Made by a program: the position numbers and the translations under genes. Below are positions 10,781-20,499 of a stretch of 64,000 bases of DNA, in pieces; positions within the stretch are counted from its first letter, which is position 1; each line of letters begins with the position of its first letter. Source of the DNA: an uncultured Prevotellaceae bacterium. Lineage in GTDB: Bacteria > Bacteroidota > Bacteroidia > Bacteroidales > Bacteroidaceae. The stretch is from NCBI GenBank assembly GCA_902761605.1, contig CACWLC010000018.1, positions 1 through 64,000 of the forward strand, written 5' to 3'. The notes under the pieces were generated by a model. That model was not told where the DNA came from. It saw only the letters and a list, made by a program, of their open reading frames with translations, and did not search any database.

Positions 10781-13282
10781 ATGAAACGACTACTATTATT
10801 TATCGCCTGCGTGACAGCACTTTCTGTCAACGCCCAACAGCACAAGTTATGGTACAATAAGCCTGCATCTCACTGGCTCGAGGCACTGCCTATAGGAAAC
10901 TCGCATCTTGGTGCGATGATATATGGCGGTACTGATACCGAAGAGATACAGCTTAATGAAGAAACCTTCTGGAGCGGCTCTCCTCATGACAATAACAGTG
11001 CTGCGGCAAGGGATTCTCTTCAGGCTGTACGTGACTCTATCTTTGCGGGAAAGGAAGAGGCTGCCCATGCTATCATCGACAAGAATTTCTTCAAGGGACC
11101 TCATGGAATGAAGTATCTGCCGTTGGGCAGCGTAAAACTGAAACTGGGACATGTTGATGTGAGCAACTATAAGAGGGAACTCTCTCTGAACAATGCCCTC
11201 AACACCACCTCTTATATCTATAAAGGTGTTAGATACGAGCGAACAGTCTTTGCATCACAGGCAGATAATGTCATCATCGTTCGTATCAAGGCAAGTAAGA
11301 AAGGTGCCCTGACATTCGATGTTAATTTCGATTCGCAGTTGACATCACAGGTGTTCAATGTGCAGGATCGTGAGAACAGGGCTGTAAATGAATTGGCGGC
11401 TGTTGTCGATGGAGTAGACCATGAAGGAATCAAGGCCGGACTGAAAGCCGAATGCCGCATTAAGGTAGAGTCGGATGGCAAACTCCAGCGTGGCGTTCAT
11501 TCGCTGGGTGTCTCTAAGGCCACTACGGCTACCCTTTATATTACAGCTGCCACAAACTTTGTGAACTATAATGATATTAGCGGCAATCCTGTTAAGAAAA
11601 ATAATGTGACGTTAGATGCCTTGCAGGGAAAAACCTATAAGCAGCTCCTAAATAATCATCTCAAGAAATACCAGGAGCAGTATAACCGCGTTAGCCTTGT
11701 ATTTCCTATGGATCCTAGAAATTCTAGGATATCCTATGATGCTCTCCCTACAGATCAGCGCCTCGCAAGTTTCGATGGCTTAGATCTCGATATGGTATCG
11801 CTGATGATGCAGTATGGAAGATATCTTCTTATCTCTTCATCTCAGCCTGGAGGACAGCCGGCAAACCTTCAAGGAGTGTGGAACGACAAGATAAATGCCC
11901 CTTGGGACTCGAAATACACCATCAACATCAATGCCGAGATGAACTACTGGCCTGCACTCGTTGGTAATCTTGCGGAGACTCAGCAACCATTCTTCTCTAT
12001 GGTTCGTGACCTAAGTGTTACTGGTGCAAAGACGGCTCAGGAGATGTATGGCTGTAGGGGTTGGGTGGCACATCACAACACAGACCTCTGGCGTATTGCA
12101 GGACCTGTGGATGGCACTACCTGGGGAATGTTCCCCACAGGAGGAGCATGGCTCACGACTCATATCTGGCAACACTATCTCTATACTGGCGACAAGCAGT
12201 TCCTTGAGGAATACTATCCTATCATGAAGGGTGCAGCCGACTTCCTGCTCGATTATATGCAGGAATATCCTGCTGATGGATATATCAAACAGGCAGCGGG
12301 ATGGCTGGTAACAGTACCTACCGTTTCTCCTGAACATGGACCTATGGGCAAGCGTACAACAGTCACTGCTGGTTCTACGATGGATAATCAGATCGTCTTC
12401 GATGTCCTCTCAGCCACAGCCTCAGCCGCCCGCGTCCTCGGCCTTCCTCCCGATTCTTCAATTCTTCAATCCTTCAATTCTTCAATTCTAAAGCTTCCTC
12501 CTATGCAGATAGGCCGCTATGGTCAGCTTCAAGAGTGGATGCAGGATGGAGATAATCCTAAGGATGAACATCGACATATCTCTCATCTCTATGGTCTATA
12601 CCCTTCAAATCAGATATCGCCATATTCTCACCCAGAGTTATTCACCGCTGCAGCCAACACGCTGAATCAGCGAGGTGATATGGCTACGGGATGGAGTCTG
12701 GGATGGAAGACAAACTTCTGGGCACGTATGCTCGATGGTAATCATGCTTTCCAGATCATTAAGAATATGCTTAAGATACTGCCTGACGATAGCAAGGCAC
12801 GTGAGTATCCTGAGGGTCGTACTTATCCTAACCTTTTCGATGCACATCCACCTTTCCAGATTGATGGTAATTTTGGTGTGTCTGCTGGTATCTGCGAGAT
12901 GCTTCTTCAGAGTCATGACGGAGCAGTTCACCTCCTCCCTGCTCTTCCAGATGCATGGAAAAATGGTGAGGTGAAGGGGCTGCGGGCTCGTGGAGGTTTT
13001 ATCGTGGATATAAAATGGGATAATGGAAAATTGTCGAAGGCGAACATAAAATCCACAATTGGAGGTACGTTACGAATCCGTTCGTATGTCCCCCTGAAGG
13101 GTAAAGGTTTGAAACCAGCAAGTGGTCCATGTCCTAACAATCTGTTTGCTCCTGCATCGATTAAGGAACCGCTAAAATCTTCGGAACTTGCTAATTTTGA
13201 ACTACTTCCGATACGGAAAGTTTACGAATATGATATTGAAACTGTTTCAGGAAACTATTACATTTGTAACTTCTCGGAATAA
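10781..13282 (+). CDS. GH95 alpha-L-fucosidase / alpha-L-galactosidase
   Basis: An 833-residue secreted GH95 enzyme. Signal about 1-18 (ends SVNAQ). Family landmarks run through the whole length: [108 protein letters not shown] and [13 protein letters not shown]95 inverts alpha-L-fucosides or alpha-L-galactosides; in a glucuronoarabinoxylan cluster the L-galactose caps of grass xylan side chains are the likely target. Two in-frame low-complexity segments look inserted: DPRNSRIS (bases 11711-11733, CTAGG-type repeat) and [14 protein letters not shown] (bases 12453-12489, tandem TTCAA repeats). Confidence 0.93.
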   Translation: MKRLLLFIACVTALSVNAQQHKLWYNKPASHWLEALPIGNSHLGAMIYGGTDTEEIQLNEETFWSGSPHDNNSAAARDSLQAVRDSIFAGKEEAAHAIIDKNFFKGPHGMKYLPLGSVKLKLGHVDVSNYKRELSLNNALNTTSYIYKGVRYERTVFASQADNVIIVRIKASKKGALTFDVNFDSQLTSQVFNVQDRENRAVNELAAVVDGVDHEGIKAGLKAECRIKVESDGKLQRGVHSLGVSKATTATLYITAATNFVNYNDISGNPVKKNNVTLDALQGKTYKQLLNNHLKKYQEQYNRVSLVFPMDPRNSRISYDALPTDQRLASFDGLDLDMVSLMMQYGRYLLISSSQPGGQPANLQGVWNDKINAPWDSKYTININAEMNYWPALVGNLAETQQPFFSMVRDLSVTGAKTAQEMYGCRGWVAHHNTDLWRIAGPVDGTTWGMFPTGGAWLTTHIWQHYLYTGDKQFLEEYYPIMKGAADFLLDYMQEYPADGYIKQAAGWLVTVPTVSPEHGPMGKRTTVTAGSTMDNQIVFDVLSATASAARVLGLPPDSSILQSFNSSILKLPPMQIGRYGQLQEWMQDGDNPKDEHRHISHLYGLYPSNQISPYSHPELFTAAANTLNQRGDMATGWSLGWKTNFWARMLDGNHAFQIIKNMLKILPDDSKAREYPEGRTYPNLFDAHPPFQIDGNFGVSAGICEMLLQSHDGAVHLLPALPDAWKNGEVKGLRARGGFIVDIKWDNGKLSKANIKSTIGGTLRIRSYVPLKGKGLKPASGPCPNNLFAPASIKEPLKSSELANFELLPIRKVYEYDIETVSGNYYICNFSE
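11711..11733. repeat. CTAGG-type palindromic repeat inside GH95
   Basis: ATCCTAGAAATTCTAGGAT (11712-11730) is a perfect palindrome with 9-base arms around a central A. It reads through as PRNSRIS. Related copies lie at 27344-27430 and 55546-55577. Confidence 0.7.
12453..12489. repeat. Tandem ATTCTTCAA-type repeat inside GH95
   Basis: Four near-copies of ATTCTTCAA/CCTTCAA run in tandem inside the coding frame and encode a Ser/Ile-rich stretch between the barrel blocks. It looks like intergenic-type repeat DNA tolerated in a surface loop. Confidence 0.65.
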
Positions 13283-13340
13283 TGAAACATATGGCAAAGT
13301 AAATGTAACGTAAGATAAATAGGTTTTTTAAAAAACACCT

Positions 13341-13348
13341 TATCTTTG
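13341..13348 (+). promoter_or_regulatory. -7 box (TATCTTTG) for the GH3 gene
   Basis: TATCTTTG at 13341-13348 with no convincing TTTG upstream. It leaves a leader of about 140 bases before the ATG at 13493, long enough to hold translational control, though no known riboswitch fold was recognised in it. Confidence 0.65.
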
Positions 13349-13492
13349 CACCAGAAATCGAAAGTTAATAGAATTGTTTTAGTTATATTAGTATTAGTAG
13401 TTAGTAGTTTTTTCCACTTCGGGGCAACCGAAAAGCGTTTCGATTGTCCCGTTGTTGTTTTTAAGAAGAGTGTATTAAAAACCAAAATACAG

Positions 13493-16084
13493 ATGAAACA
13501 TTACTTATTATCAACTTTAATAGTGTCTGGTGCCGTCCTTACAGCGACGGCCCAGACACCTTCGTTTAAGAACCCGTCATTAACAGCCAAAGAACGTGCA
13601 ATAGACCTCTGTAGTCGTCTTACTCTCGAAGAGAAGGCTCAGTTGATGCTTGATGAGAGTCCTGCGATTCCTCGTCTTGGTATTAAAAAATTCTTCTGGT
13701 GGAGTGAGGCTCTACATGGAGCGGCAAATATGGGAAATGTAACTAATTTCCCTGAGCCTGTGGCAATGGCTTCTTCTTTTAATCCCGCGTTATTATATAA
13801 GGTGTTCGATGTGGCAAGTACTGAGTTCCGTGCCCAGTACAATCACCGTCTCTATGACCTCGGGGGCGAGGATATGAAGATGCGCAGTCTCTCAGTCTGG
13901 ACTCCAAACGTGAATATCTTCCGCGATCCGCGATGGGGTAGAGGACAAGAGACTTATGGCGAGGATCCCTATCTGACATCGGTTATGGGCGATGCCGTTG
14001 TTCGTGGTCTTCAGGGACCTGAGGATTCTAAATATCGTAAACTCTGGGCGTGTGCCAAGCATTATGCCGTACATAGCGGTCCTGAGTACACGCGTCACAG
14101 CGCAAATCTTACCAATGTGCCTGTACGTGATTTCTGGGAGACATATATGCCAGCCTTCAAATACCTTGTAACAAAGAGTAATGTACGTGAGGTGATGTGT
14201 GCATATCAGCGCCTTGACGATGATCCATGCTGTGGCTCTAATCGTCTTCTGCAACAGATACTCCGTGATGAGTGGGGATTCAAATATCTTGTGGTAAGCG
14301 ACTGCGGAGCTGTAAGTGATTTCTATACTTCTCATAAGAGCTCATCTTCTCCTATCACAGCTTCTGCAAAGGCTACCATCGCAGGTACTGATGTAGAGTG
14401 CGGTTACGGATATGCATATCGCAGTATCCCAGAGGCAGTACGTCGTGGACTTATCTCTGAGGAAGAGGTGGATAAGCATGTCATCCGTCTGCTCGAAGGA
14501 CGTTTCGATCTCGGAGAGATGGATGACCCGTCACTTGTTGAATGGTCAAAGATCCCTTATTCCGCAATGTCAACTAAGGCATCTGCACAGATAGCCCTTG
14601 AGATGGCCCGTCAGTCACTGGTGCTCTTGCAGAACAATAATGATATCCTGCCTCTGAAACGTAATGCAGAGAAGATTGCCGTTATCGGACCTAATGCCAA
14701 CAACGAGCCGATGATGTGGGGAAACTATAACGGCACCCCCAATAATACTGTTACTATCCTCAGCGGCATCCGTGCAAAACAGAAGAATATCGTATATATT
14801 CCTGGCTGCGATCTCACAAATGATAAGGTGATGGAGTGTCATATCGCCTCCGACTGTGTTGCTCCTGGTGGCAAGAAGGGCATCAAGGGTACTTTCTGGA
14901 CAAATACAAAGATGGAGGGCAAACCCTTTACCACAGAGTATTATACCAAGCCGGTGAACGTCACCACCTCAGGCATGCATGTCTTCGCGGCAAACCTCCC
15001 CATCGAGGATTTCTCTGCCAAGTACGAGACAACCTTCACTGCCAAAGAGGCTGGTGAGTATGTGGTGAATGTAGAGAGCACAGGTCATTTCGAACTTTAT
15101 ATCGACGGTGAGAAGAAGTTTACACATCATATCTGGCGCGCAACACCAACACGTACCGTCTTGAATGCTGAGAAAGGGCAGCAGTTCCGGATAGAGGTAC
15201 GTTTCCAGACGGTAAAGACCTGGGGAGCATCGATGAAGATTGACGTGGCTCGTGAGCTGCCTATCGACTATCAGGAGACTATCGCAAAGCTTAAAGGTAT
15301 CAACAAGGTGATCTTCTGCGGAGGAATCTCTCCTGCTCTCGAAGGCGAGGAGATGCCTGTTAACATCGAGGGTTTCAAGGGCGGCGACCGCACAAACATC
15401 GAACTGCCGAAGGTTCAGCGTGAGTTCCTGAAGGCTCTGAAGGATGCCGGCAAGCAGGTAATCTTCGTAAATTGCTCTGGCTCTGCTATCGCTTTGTTGC
15501 CTGAGAAGGAAACCTGTGATGCCATCCTTCAGGCGTGGTATGCAGGACAGGAGGGCGGTACTGCTATCGCCGATGTGCTCTTCGGTGACTACAACCCCTC
15601 GGGAAAGCTCCCTGTGACATTCTATAAGAGTACATCACAGCTTCCTGACTATGAGGACTACTCTATGAAGGGTCGCACCTACCGTTATTTCACTGATGCG
15701 CTCTATCCCTTTGGCTTCGGCCTTTCATATACCGGCTTCGAGATTGGAGAGGCTGCTGCATCGGGCACTCCGGGAGCGGCTGGATACACACTCTCTATCC
15801 CAGTGAAGAACGTTGGTAAGCGCAACGGTACGGAGATAGTACAGCTCTATATCCGCAACCTTGCTGATGCCGAGGGACCTCTGAAGTCGTTGCGCGGCTT
15901 TGCTCGTGTCGATGTCAGGGCAGGACAGACGACAAAGGCTGATATTACTCTCTCGCAGGAGAGCTTTGAGTTCTGGGATGCTTCTACCAACACCATGAGG
16001 GTAAAGCCTGGAAAGTATGAGATACTCTACGGCACGAGCTCTCTCGACAAAGATTTGAAGAAATTTACAATAGATCTGAAATAA
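13493..16084 (+). CDS. GH3 beta-xylosidase with PA14 insertion (Xyl3A-like)
   Basis: An 863-residue exported GH3 enzyme. Signal about 1-21 (ends TATAQ). The N-terminal barrel has WWSEALHGAAN, DPRWGRGQETYGEDP, CAKHYAVHSGP and VVSDCGAVSD with the nucleophile Asp270. The second alpha/beta domain is interrupted by a PA14 carbohydrate-binding domain (about 455-590), and the protein ends in a fibronectin III-like domain (about 755-863, VQLYIRNL, LRGFARV). This is the layout of Xyl3A from P. ruminicola, which releases xylose from xylo-oligosaccharides. The start at 13493 is preferred over an in-frame extension to 13346 because that stretch overlaps the promoter leader and lacks a signal peptide at its beginning. 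Confidence 0.94.
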   Translation: MKHYLLSTLIVSGAVLTATAQTPSFKNPSLTAKERAIDLCSRLTLEEKAQLMLDESPAIPRLGIKKFFWWSEALHGAANMGNVTNFPEPVAMASSFNPALLYKVFDVASTEFRAQYNHRLYDLGGEDMKMRSLSVWTPNVNIFRDPRWGRGQETYGEDPYLTSVMGDAVVRGLQGPEDSKYRKLWACAKHYAVHSGPEYTRHSANLTNVPVRDFWETYMPAFKYLVTKSNVREVMCAYQRLDDDPCCGSNRLLQQILRDEWGFKYLVVSDCGAVSDFYTSHKSSSSPITASAKATIAGTDVECGYGYAYRSIPEAVRRGLISEEEVDKHVIRLLEGRFDLGEMDDPSLVEWSKIPYSAMSTKASAQIALEMARQSLVLLQNNNDILPLKRNAEKIAVIGPNANNEPMMWGNYNGTPNNTVTILSGIRAKQKNIVYIPGCDLTNDKVMECHIASDCVAPGGKKGIKGTFWTNTKMEGKPFTTEYYTKPVNVTTSGMHVFAANLPIEDFSAKYETTFTAKEAGEYVVNVESTGHFELYIDGEKKFTHHIWRATPTRTVLNAEKGQQFRIEVRFQTVKTWGASMKIDVARELPIDYQETIAKLKGINKVIFCGGISPALEGEEMPVNIEGFKGGDRTNIELPKVQREFLKALKDAGKQVIFVNCSGSAIALLPEKETCDAILQAWYAGQEGGTAIADVLFGDYNPSGKLPVTFYKSTSQLPDYEDYSMKGRTYRYFTDALYPFGFGLSYTGFEIGEAAASGTPGAAGYTLSIPVKNVGKRNGTEIVQLYIRNLADAEGPLKSLRGFARVDVRAGQTTKADITLSQESFEFWDASTNTMRVKPGKYEILYGTSSLDKDLKKFTIDLK

Positions 16085-16087
16085 GAA

Positions 16088-16112
16088 AAATCCCCCAAGC
16101 TCTGGGGGATTT
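16088..16112. terminator. Bidirectional terminator between convergent genes
   Basis: AAATCCCCC (16088-16096) pairs with GGGGGATTT (16104-16112) around a 7-base loop, followed by T-rich DNA on the + strand and flanked by A-rich DNA on the other side. It serves the GH3 gene and the minus-strand gene ending at 16114. Confidence 0.9.
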
Positions 16113-16113
16113 C

Positions 16114-17247
16114 TTATTTTATTTCTTTTTTATAACATCTGTGTCTGCGATGGTTTCTGGACTCTAAGTACTGCCATTGTGATAGCACACCCATATTCGA
16201 CTCCATCTGTGGTCCTGTCTCTGCCCAGGTGAAGCCATAGCGCTGGAACTGACGTATCAGATCGTCGAAGATAAGAGCATTGGCTCCCTTGGGGCGATAG
16301 TCTGGCAATACGCCTATCAGCAGAAGGTCTACCGTGTCGGTCTTATGCCATTTCAGTGTCTTCAGCAGATGCCACCATCCGAAAGGCAGCATCCGGCCGT
16401 CGCGCGTCTTCTGCAAGGCTCTGGAGAAAGAGGGAAACGTGATGCCGAAGCCCACCATGTTGTTGCCGTCCATGATAGCCGTCACAAGGTTAAGGTCGGC
16501 TATCTTGATATAGTCGTTTACGAGTTTGTCTATCTGTTTCTGCGACAACTCTGAGAATCCATAGAGATCCTTATACGTGGCATTCAGAAGATGGAACACC
16601 TGACGCCCGAAGCCCTCATCTACAAGTTCCTTGCGCGTGAACTTATGCACCCTCAGACCGTAGCGTTTCTTCACCATATCTGTCAGCTTACAGAACTTAT
16701 CGGGCACCACTTCTGGTACCCTTACCTTCATCTCAAGATAGTCGTTGTCTTTTGCGAAGCCCTCTATGCGCTCCATGTGCTGGGGATAATAGGGGTAGTT
16801 GTAGTTGATATACATAGTGGCCAGCTCCTCAAAACCATCTACGAGCATACCCTCACGATCTGTATCTATGAATCCCATGGGCCCCACAATCTCAGTCATG
16901 CCTTTCTCCTGTCCCCAGTCTTCTACTGCTTTCAATAATGCTGTAGACACTTCGATATCATCGATGAAGTCAAACCATCCGAAACGTACCTGGCGCCTGT
17001 CCCATCTCTCGTTGGCTCGATTGTTGATGATGCCGGCCACACGCCCCACCACCTTACCATCCTTAAAAGCAAGGAAATACTTGGCATCGCAACATTCGAA
17101 CGAGGGGTTCTTGTCGCGACTCAGTGTAGCCACTTCATCAAAATATAGAAAGGGAACAGCATATTGGCTGCCGCGATATAAGTCGTAGTAGAACTGAAGA
17201 AATTGCTTCAGGTCATTGTCTGATTTAACTTCTCTGATCTCAATCAT
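16114..17247 (-). CDS. GNAT-fold acetyltransferase-like protein
   Basis: A 377-residue cytoplasmic protein with the look of a double GNAT fold. The first half has FLAFKDGKVVGRVAGIIN and the second VTAIMDGNNMVGFGITFP followed by LLIGVLPDYRPKGANALIF, the position where GNAT enzymes bind acyl-CoA. No signal peptide or membrane segment. Substrate unknown. The start at 17247 follows from the -7 box at 17253-17260 on the minus strand, which excludes the upstream in-frame ATG at 17304. Confidence 0.72.
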   Translation of the reverse strand: MIEIREVKSDNDLKQFLQFYYDLYRGSQYAVPFLYFDEVATLSRDKNPSFECCDAKYFLAFKDGKVVGRVAGIINNRANERWDRRQVRFGWFDFIDDIEVSTALLKAVEDWGQEKGMTEIVGPMGFIDTDREGMLVDGFEELATMYINYNYPYYPQHMERIEGFAKDNDYLEMKVRVPEVVPDKFCKLTDMVKKRYGLRVHKFTRKELVDEGFGRQVFHLLNATYKDLYGFSELSQKQIDKLVNDYIKIADLNLVTAIMDGNNMVGFGITFPSFSRALQKTRDGRMLPFGWWHLLKTLKWHKTDTVDLLLIGVLPDYRPKGANALIFDDLIRQFQRYGFTWAETGPQMESNMGVLSQWQYLESRNHRRHRCYKKEIK

Positions 17248-17252
17248 CGGTG

Positions 17253-17260
17253 CAAAATTA
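17253..17260 (-). promoter_or_regulatory. -7 box (TAATTTTG) for the GNAT-like gene
   Basis: Reads TAATTTTG on the minus strand, 5 bases before the ATG at 17247. The neighbouring + strand promoter at 17321 shows this is a divergent control region. Confidence 0.65.
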
Positions 17261-17320
17261 CAAAAAAAGATGATAATCCATATCTTTTCCGAAGAAAAAA
17301 ACACCTAACTACCTTAAAAA

Positions 17321-17352
17321 TTTGGCTATATCGTTTTATTTGCTTACTTTTG
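17321..17352 (+). promoter_or_regulatory. Promoter for the acyl-CoA synthetase operon
   Basis: TTTG (17321-17324), 20 bases, TACTTTTG (17345-17352): a full Bacteroidetes promoter. It lies over the in-frame ATG at 17322, so translation starts downstream, at 17373. Confidence 0.82.
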
Positions 17353-17372
17353 CAGCGCGAAAACAAATACAG

Positions 17373-19187
17373 ATGCGTATGCAGACAAACAGTCATTTAT
17401 CTCGTTTGATACACGACCAGGCAAAGAAGTATGGTGACCGCGAAGTGCTCATCTATAAGGATTTCGGGGGCAAGGAGTGGAAGTCGATGTCGTGGAACCA
17501 GTTCTCGGAAAAGGTAAAGCAGGTGTCGAATGCGATGCTCAACCTCGGCATAAAGGTACAGGAGAACGTGGGAGTATTCTCTCAGAACTCCGTACAGTAT
17601 CTGATGTGCGACTTCGGAGCGTGGGGCATCCGTGCCGTAACGATACCTTTCTATGCCACCAGCAGCGAGCAGCAGATACAGTTCATGGTGAGCGATGCGA
17701 AGGTAAGATTTCTCTTCGTGGGAGAACAGGACCAGTATGACAAGGCCCGTCGTGTAGTGTCTATGTGTCAGACACTTGAGCGTATCATTGTATTCGATAA
17801 GGACGTACGTATCTCATCGCACGATCCCAATGCGATGTATTTCGATGATTTCCTGAAGCTCGGTGAGAATTTCCCGCGTCAGGCAGAGGTGGATACACTC
17901 CAGTCGCAGGCATCGATGGACGATATCGCGAACATATTATATACTTCCGGTACCACAGGCGACTCAAAGGGCGTTATCCTCACATGCGGACAGTATCACG
18001 CTGCATTCGAGGCCAACAACAAGTGTGTGCCTGTAGGCGAGAATGATCGTGTGCTTAACTTTCTGCCCTTCACCCATATCTTTGAGAAAGGTTGGAAGAT
18101 ACTCTGTCTCACCGAGGGAGCACGACTTATCGTAAACACCTATCCTCAGGAAGTGCAGCAGTCAATGAAGGAGACTCATCCTACATGTATGTCGTCTGTT
18201 CCCCGTTTCTGGGAGAAGGTGTATATGGGAGTCCTCGAACAGATAGAGAGTGCAAATTCCGCCAAGCGTGCGCTGTTTAATCATGCCCTGAAGGTTGGTA
18301 AGAAACATAATATCGACTATATCTCCAAAGGTAAGCGACCTCCTTTGGCACTGCATCTGGAGTATGAGATGATCAATAAGACTATCTTCTCTCTTGTGCG
18401 TAAGGAACTGGGACTCGAGAATGCCCATTTCTTCCCAACGGCAGGTGCTACTGTAAATCCTAAGGTAGAGGAGTTTGTGCATGCCATAGGAATAAACATG
18501 ATTGTGGGCTATGGTCTTACGGAGAGTCTGGCCACTGTTAGCTGTAACCACCTTGGCGAGCCTTATACCGTTGGTGGTGTGGGTATCCCCATCGAGGGTA
18601 TAGAGATAAAGATCAGTGATGAGGGCGAGGTACTTCTCAAGGGGCCAACCATCACCAAAGGTTATTATAATCGTGCTGACCTCACTGAGGCGGCATTTAC
18701 AGAGGATGGTTTCTTTAAGACAGGTGATTCAGGCTATCTGAAGGGTGGCGAGCTCTTCCTTAAGGAGCGTATCAAGGATCTCTATAAGACTTCCAACGGA
18801 AAGTATATCGCACCTCAGATGATTGAGTCGAAGCTTCTTGTGGATAAGTATATAGACCAGATATGCATCATCGCAGACCAGCGTAAGTTCGTGTCGGCGC
18901 TCATCATACCGGTTTATCCTCTCCTTGAGGAGTATGCCCGTGAGCACCATATCGAGTTTAAGGACAGAGACGAACTCTGTGCCAACCAACAGATCAACGA
19001 TATGATGAAGGAGCGTATCGACACCCTCCAGCAGCAGCTTGCACATTACGAGCAGATAAAGCGTTTCACGCTGTTGCCTCACCATTTCTCTATGGAGCGC
19101 GGCGAACTCACCAACACACTGAAGATCAAGCGTCGTGTGCTGAATGTGAACTACGCTAAGGAAATTGATAAGATGTACGAGGAATAA
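17373..19187 (+). CDS. Long-chain fatty acid CoA ligase (AMP-binding)
   Basis: A 604-residue ANL-superfamily enzyme that activates fatty acids with ATP and CoA in the cytoplasm. Motifs: ILYTSGTTGDSKGVILT (P-loop-like AMP-binding signature, about 185-201), FLPFTHIFE, GYGLTESLATVSC (A5), TGDSGYL (A7) and LKERIKDLYKTSNGKYIAPQ with the flexible hinge and catalytic Lys. The length and TLKIKRRVL ending fit the long-chain type (FadD15/AMP-forming). It abuts prfB directly, stop codon next to start codon, so the two are translated from one message. Confidence 0.92.
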   Translation: MRMQTNSHLSRLIHDQAKKYGDREVLIYKDFGGKEWKSMSWNQFSEKVKQVSNAMLNLGIKVQENVGVFSQNSVQYLMCDFGAWGIRAVTIPFYATSSEQQIQFMVSDAKVRFLFVGEQDQYDKARRVVSMCQTLERIIVFDKDVRISSHDPNAMYFDDFLKLGENFPRQAEVDTLQSQASMDDIANILYTSGTTGDSKGVILTCGQYHAAFEANNKCVPVGENDRVLNFLPFTHIFEKGWKILCLTEGARLIVNTYPQEVQQSMKETHPTCMSSVPRFWEKVYMGVLEQIESANSAKRALFNHALKVGKKHNIDYISKGKRPPLALHLEYEMINKTIFSLVRKELGLENAHFFPTAGATVNPKVEEFVHAIGINMIVGYGLTESLATVSCNHLGEPYTVGGVGIPIEGIEIKISDEGEVLLKGPTITKGYYNRADLTEAAFTEDGFFKTGDSGYLKGGELFLKERIKDLYKTSNGKYIAPQMIESKLLVDKYIDQICIIADQRKFVSALIIPVYPLLEEYAREHHIEFKDRDELCANQQINDMMKERIDTLQQQLAHYEQIKRFTLLPHHFSMERGELTNTLKIKRRVLNVNYAKEIDKMYEE

Positions 19188-20309
19188 ATGATAACAAACG
19201 ACCAGTTAAAAGATGTTTTGGAGAGGGCTGATGCGTTGCATCGCTATCTCGAGATAGATAAGAAAAAGATGGAGTACGAAGAGGAAGACCTTCGTACTCA
19301 GGCTCCTGACTTCTGGGAAGACCGTCAGCGCGCCGAAGAGCAGATGAAGAAAGTGAAAGGCATCAAGAAATGGCTCGACGATTATAAGGAGGTTCGTACC
19401 CTTGCCGACGAGTTGCAGTTGGCCTTTGACTTCTTCAAGGATGAGATGGTGACGGAAGAAGAGGTTGATGATACATATCAGAAAGCCATCAAGGCTATTG
19501 AAGACCTCGAGTTGAAGAATATGCTCCGTCAGAAGGAAGACCCAATGGAAGCTGTGCTTAAGATCAACAGCGGTGCTGGTGGTACAGAGGCACAGGACTG
19601 GGCTTCGATGCTTATGCGTATGTATATGCGCTGGGCTGAGGCTCATGGATACAAGGTTACTATCTCTAACCTCCTCGATGGTGATGAGGCTGGTATTAAG
19701 AGCGTTACGATGCAGATTGAGGGTGGTGAGTTTGCTTATGGCTACCTTAAGTCTGAGAATGGTGTGCATCGTCTGGTGCGTGTGTCTCCTTTCAATGCCC
19801 AGGGTAAGCGTATGACATCGTTTGCCTCTGTGTTCGTCTCTCCGCTTGTCGATGATACCATTGAGGTATATGTAGACCCAGCGAAACTCTCGTGGGACAC
19901 CTTCCGTAGCTCTGGAGCAGGAGGACAGAACGTCAACAAGGTGGAGTCGGGTGTACGTCTGCGCTACTGGTATACCGACCCTGACACAGGCGAGGAAGAG
20001 GAGATCCTCATTGAGAATACCGAGACTCGTGACCAGCCTAAGAACAAGGAACGTGCAATGACCCTTCTGAAATCACAACTCTACGACCGCGCCATGAAGA
20101 AACGTCTTGAAGCTCAGGCAAAGATCGAGGCTGGCAAGAAGAAGATAGAGTGGGGTAGTCAGATACGTTCTTATGTCTTCGATGATCGTCGTGTGAAAGA
20201 TCATCGCACCAACTATCAGACCACAGATGTCGATGCCGTTATGAACGGAAAGATCGATGACTTCATTAAGGCATATCTTATGGAGTTCCCTGTCAATGAT
20301 GAAGAATAA
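19188..20309 (+). CDS. prfB: Peptide chain release factor 2
   Basis: A 373-residue RF2. It has the SPF stop-codon recognition tripeptide in VRVSPFNAQGKR and the GGQ catalytic motif (245-247) in SGAGGQNVNKVESG, and ends with the FDDRRVKDHRTNYQTTDVDAV block typical of RF2. It reads UGA and UAA and hydrolyses the peptidyl-tRNA. In many bacteria prfB needs a +1 frameshift at CUU-UGA-C near codon 25. Here the matching place (19242-19259) reads CGC TAT CTC GAG ATA GAT, in frame, with no UGA and no AGGGGG stimulator, so that autoregulation is absent. It starts immediately after the stop of the acyl-CoA ligase gene. Confidence 0.97.
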   Translation: MITNDQLKDVLERADALHRYLEIDKKKMEYEEEDLRTQAPDFWEDRQRAEEQMKKVKGIKKWLDDYKEVRTLADELQLAFDFFKDEMVTEEEVDDTYQKAIKAIEDLELKNMLRQKEDPMEAVLKINSGAGGTEAQDWASMLMRMYMRWAEAHGYKVTISNLLDGDEAGIKSVTMQIEGGEFAYGYLKSENGVHRLVRVSPFNAQGKRMTSFASVFVSPLVDDTIEVYVDPAKLSWDTFRSSGAGGQNVNKVESGVRLRYWYTDPDTGEEEEILIENTETRDQPKNKERAMTLLKSQLYDRAMKKRLEAQAKIEAGKKKIEWGSQIRSYVFDDRRVKDHRTNYQTTDVDAVMNGKIDDFIKAYLMEFPVNDEE

Positions 20310-20340
20310 GTAATATCAACAAAATAAAAGACTAAAAATT

Positions 20341-20499
20341 ATGGCACAGATTGCAAGAGCATCAAAAAGCACCCAGAAGAAGGTCGCTTATGAGAAAAAG
20401 GTAGAAGACAAAGGAAAGAAAGTGGTTAACTGGATCTTCGGTGTACTGGTCCTGTTAGCCATCGCATTCGTTGCTTATTCAGTGTTTATCGTTAGCTGA
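20341..20499 (+). CDS. 52-residue single-span membrane protein
   Basis: A short gene: MAQIARASKSTQKKVAYEK begins a basic N-terminus, then one hydrophobic helix (about 32-50, WIFGVLVLLAIAFVAYSVF) and the end IVS. The stop TGA overlaps the ATG of the CYTH gene at 20499, and it begins 31 bases after prfB, so it sits inside a tight run of genes. The basic segment followed by one helix suggests an N-in inner-membrane protein. Function unknown; the coupling to the next gene and clean codon use support that it is real. Confidence 0.72.
   Translation: MAQIARASKSTQKKVAYEKKVEDKGKKVVNWIFGVLVLLAIAFVAYSVFIVS

Noticed and set aside
13346-13492. Longer N-terminus for the GH3 beta-xylosidase
   Set aside because: It begins inside the -7 box and would put 49 residues before a clear signal peptide.
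19230-19265. Programmed +1 frameshift in prfB
   Set aside because: No in-frame UGA and no slip site; the gene is open from its ATG.
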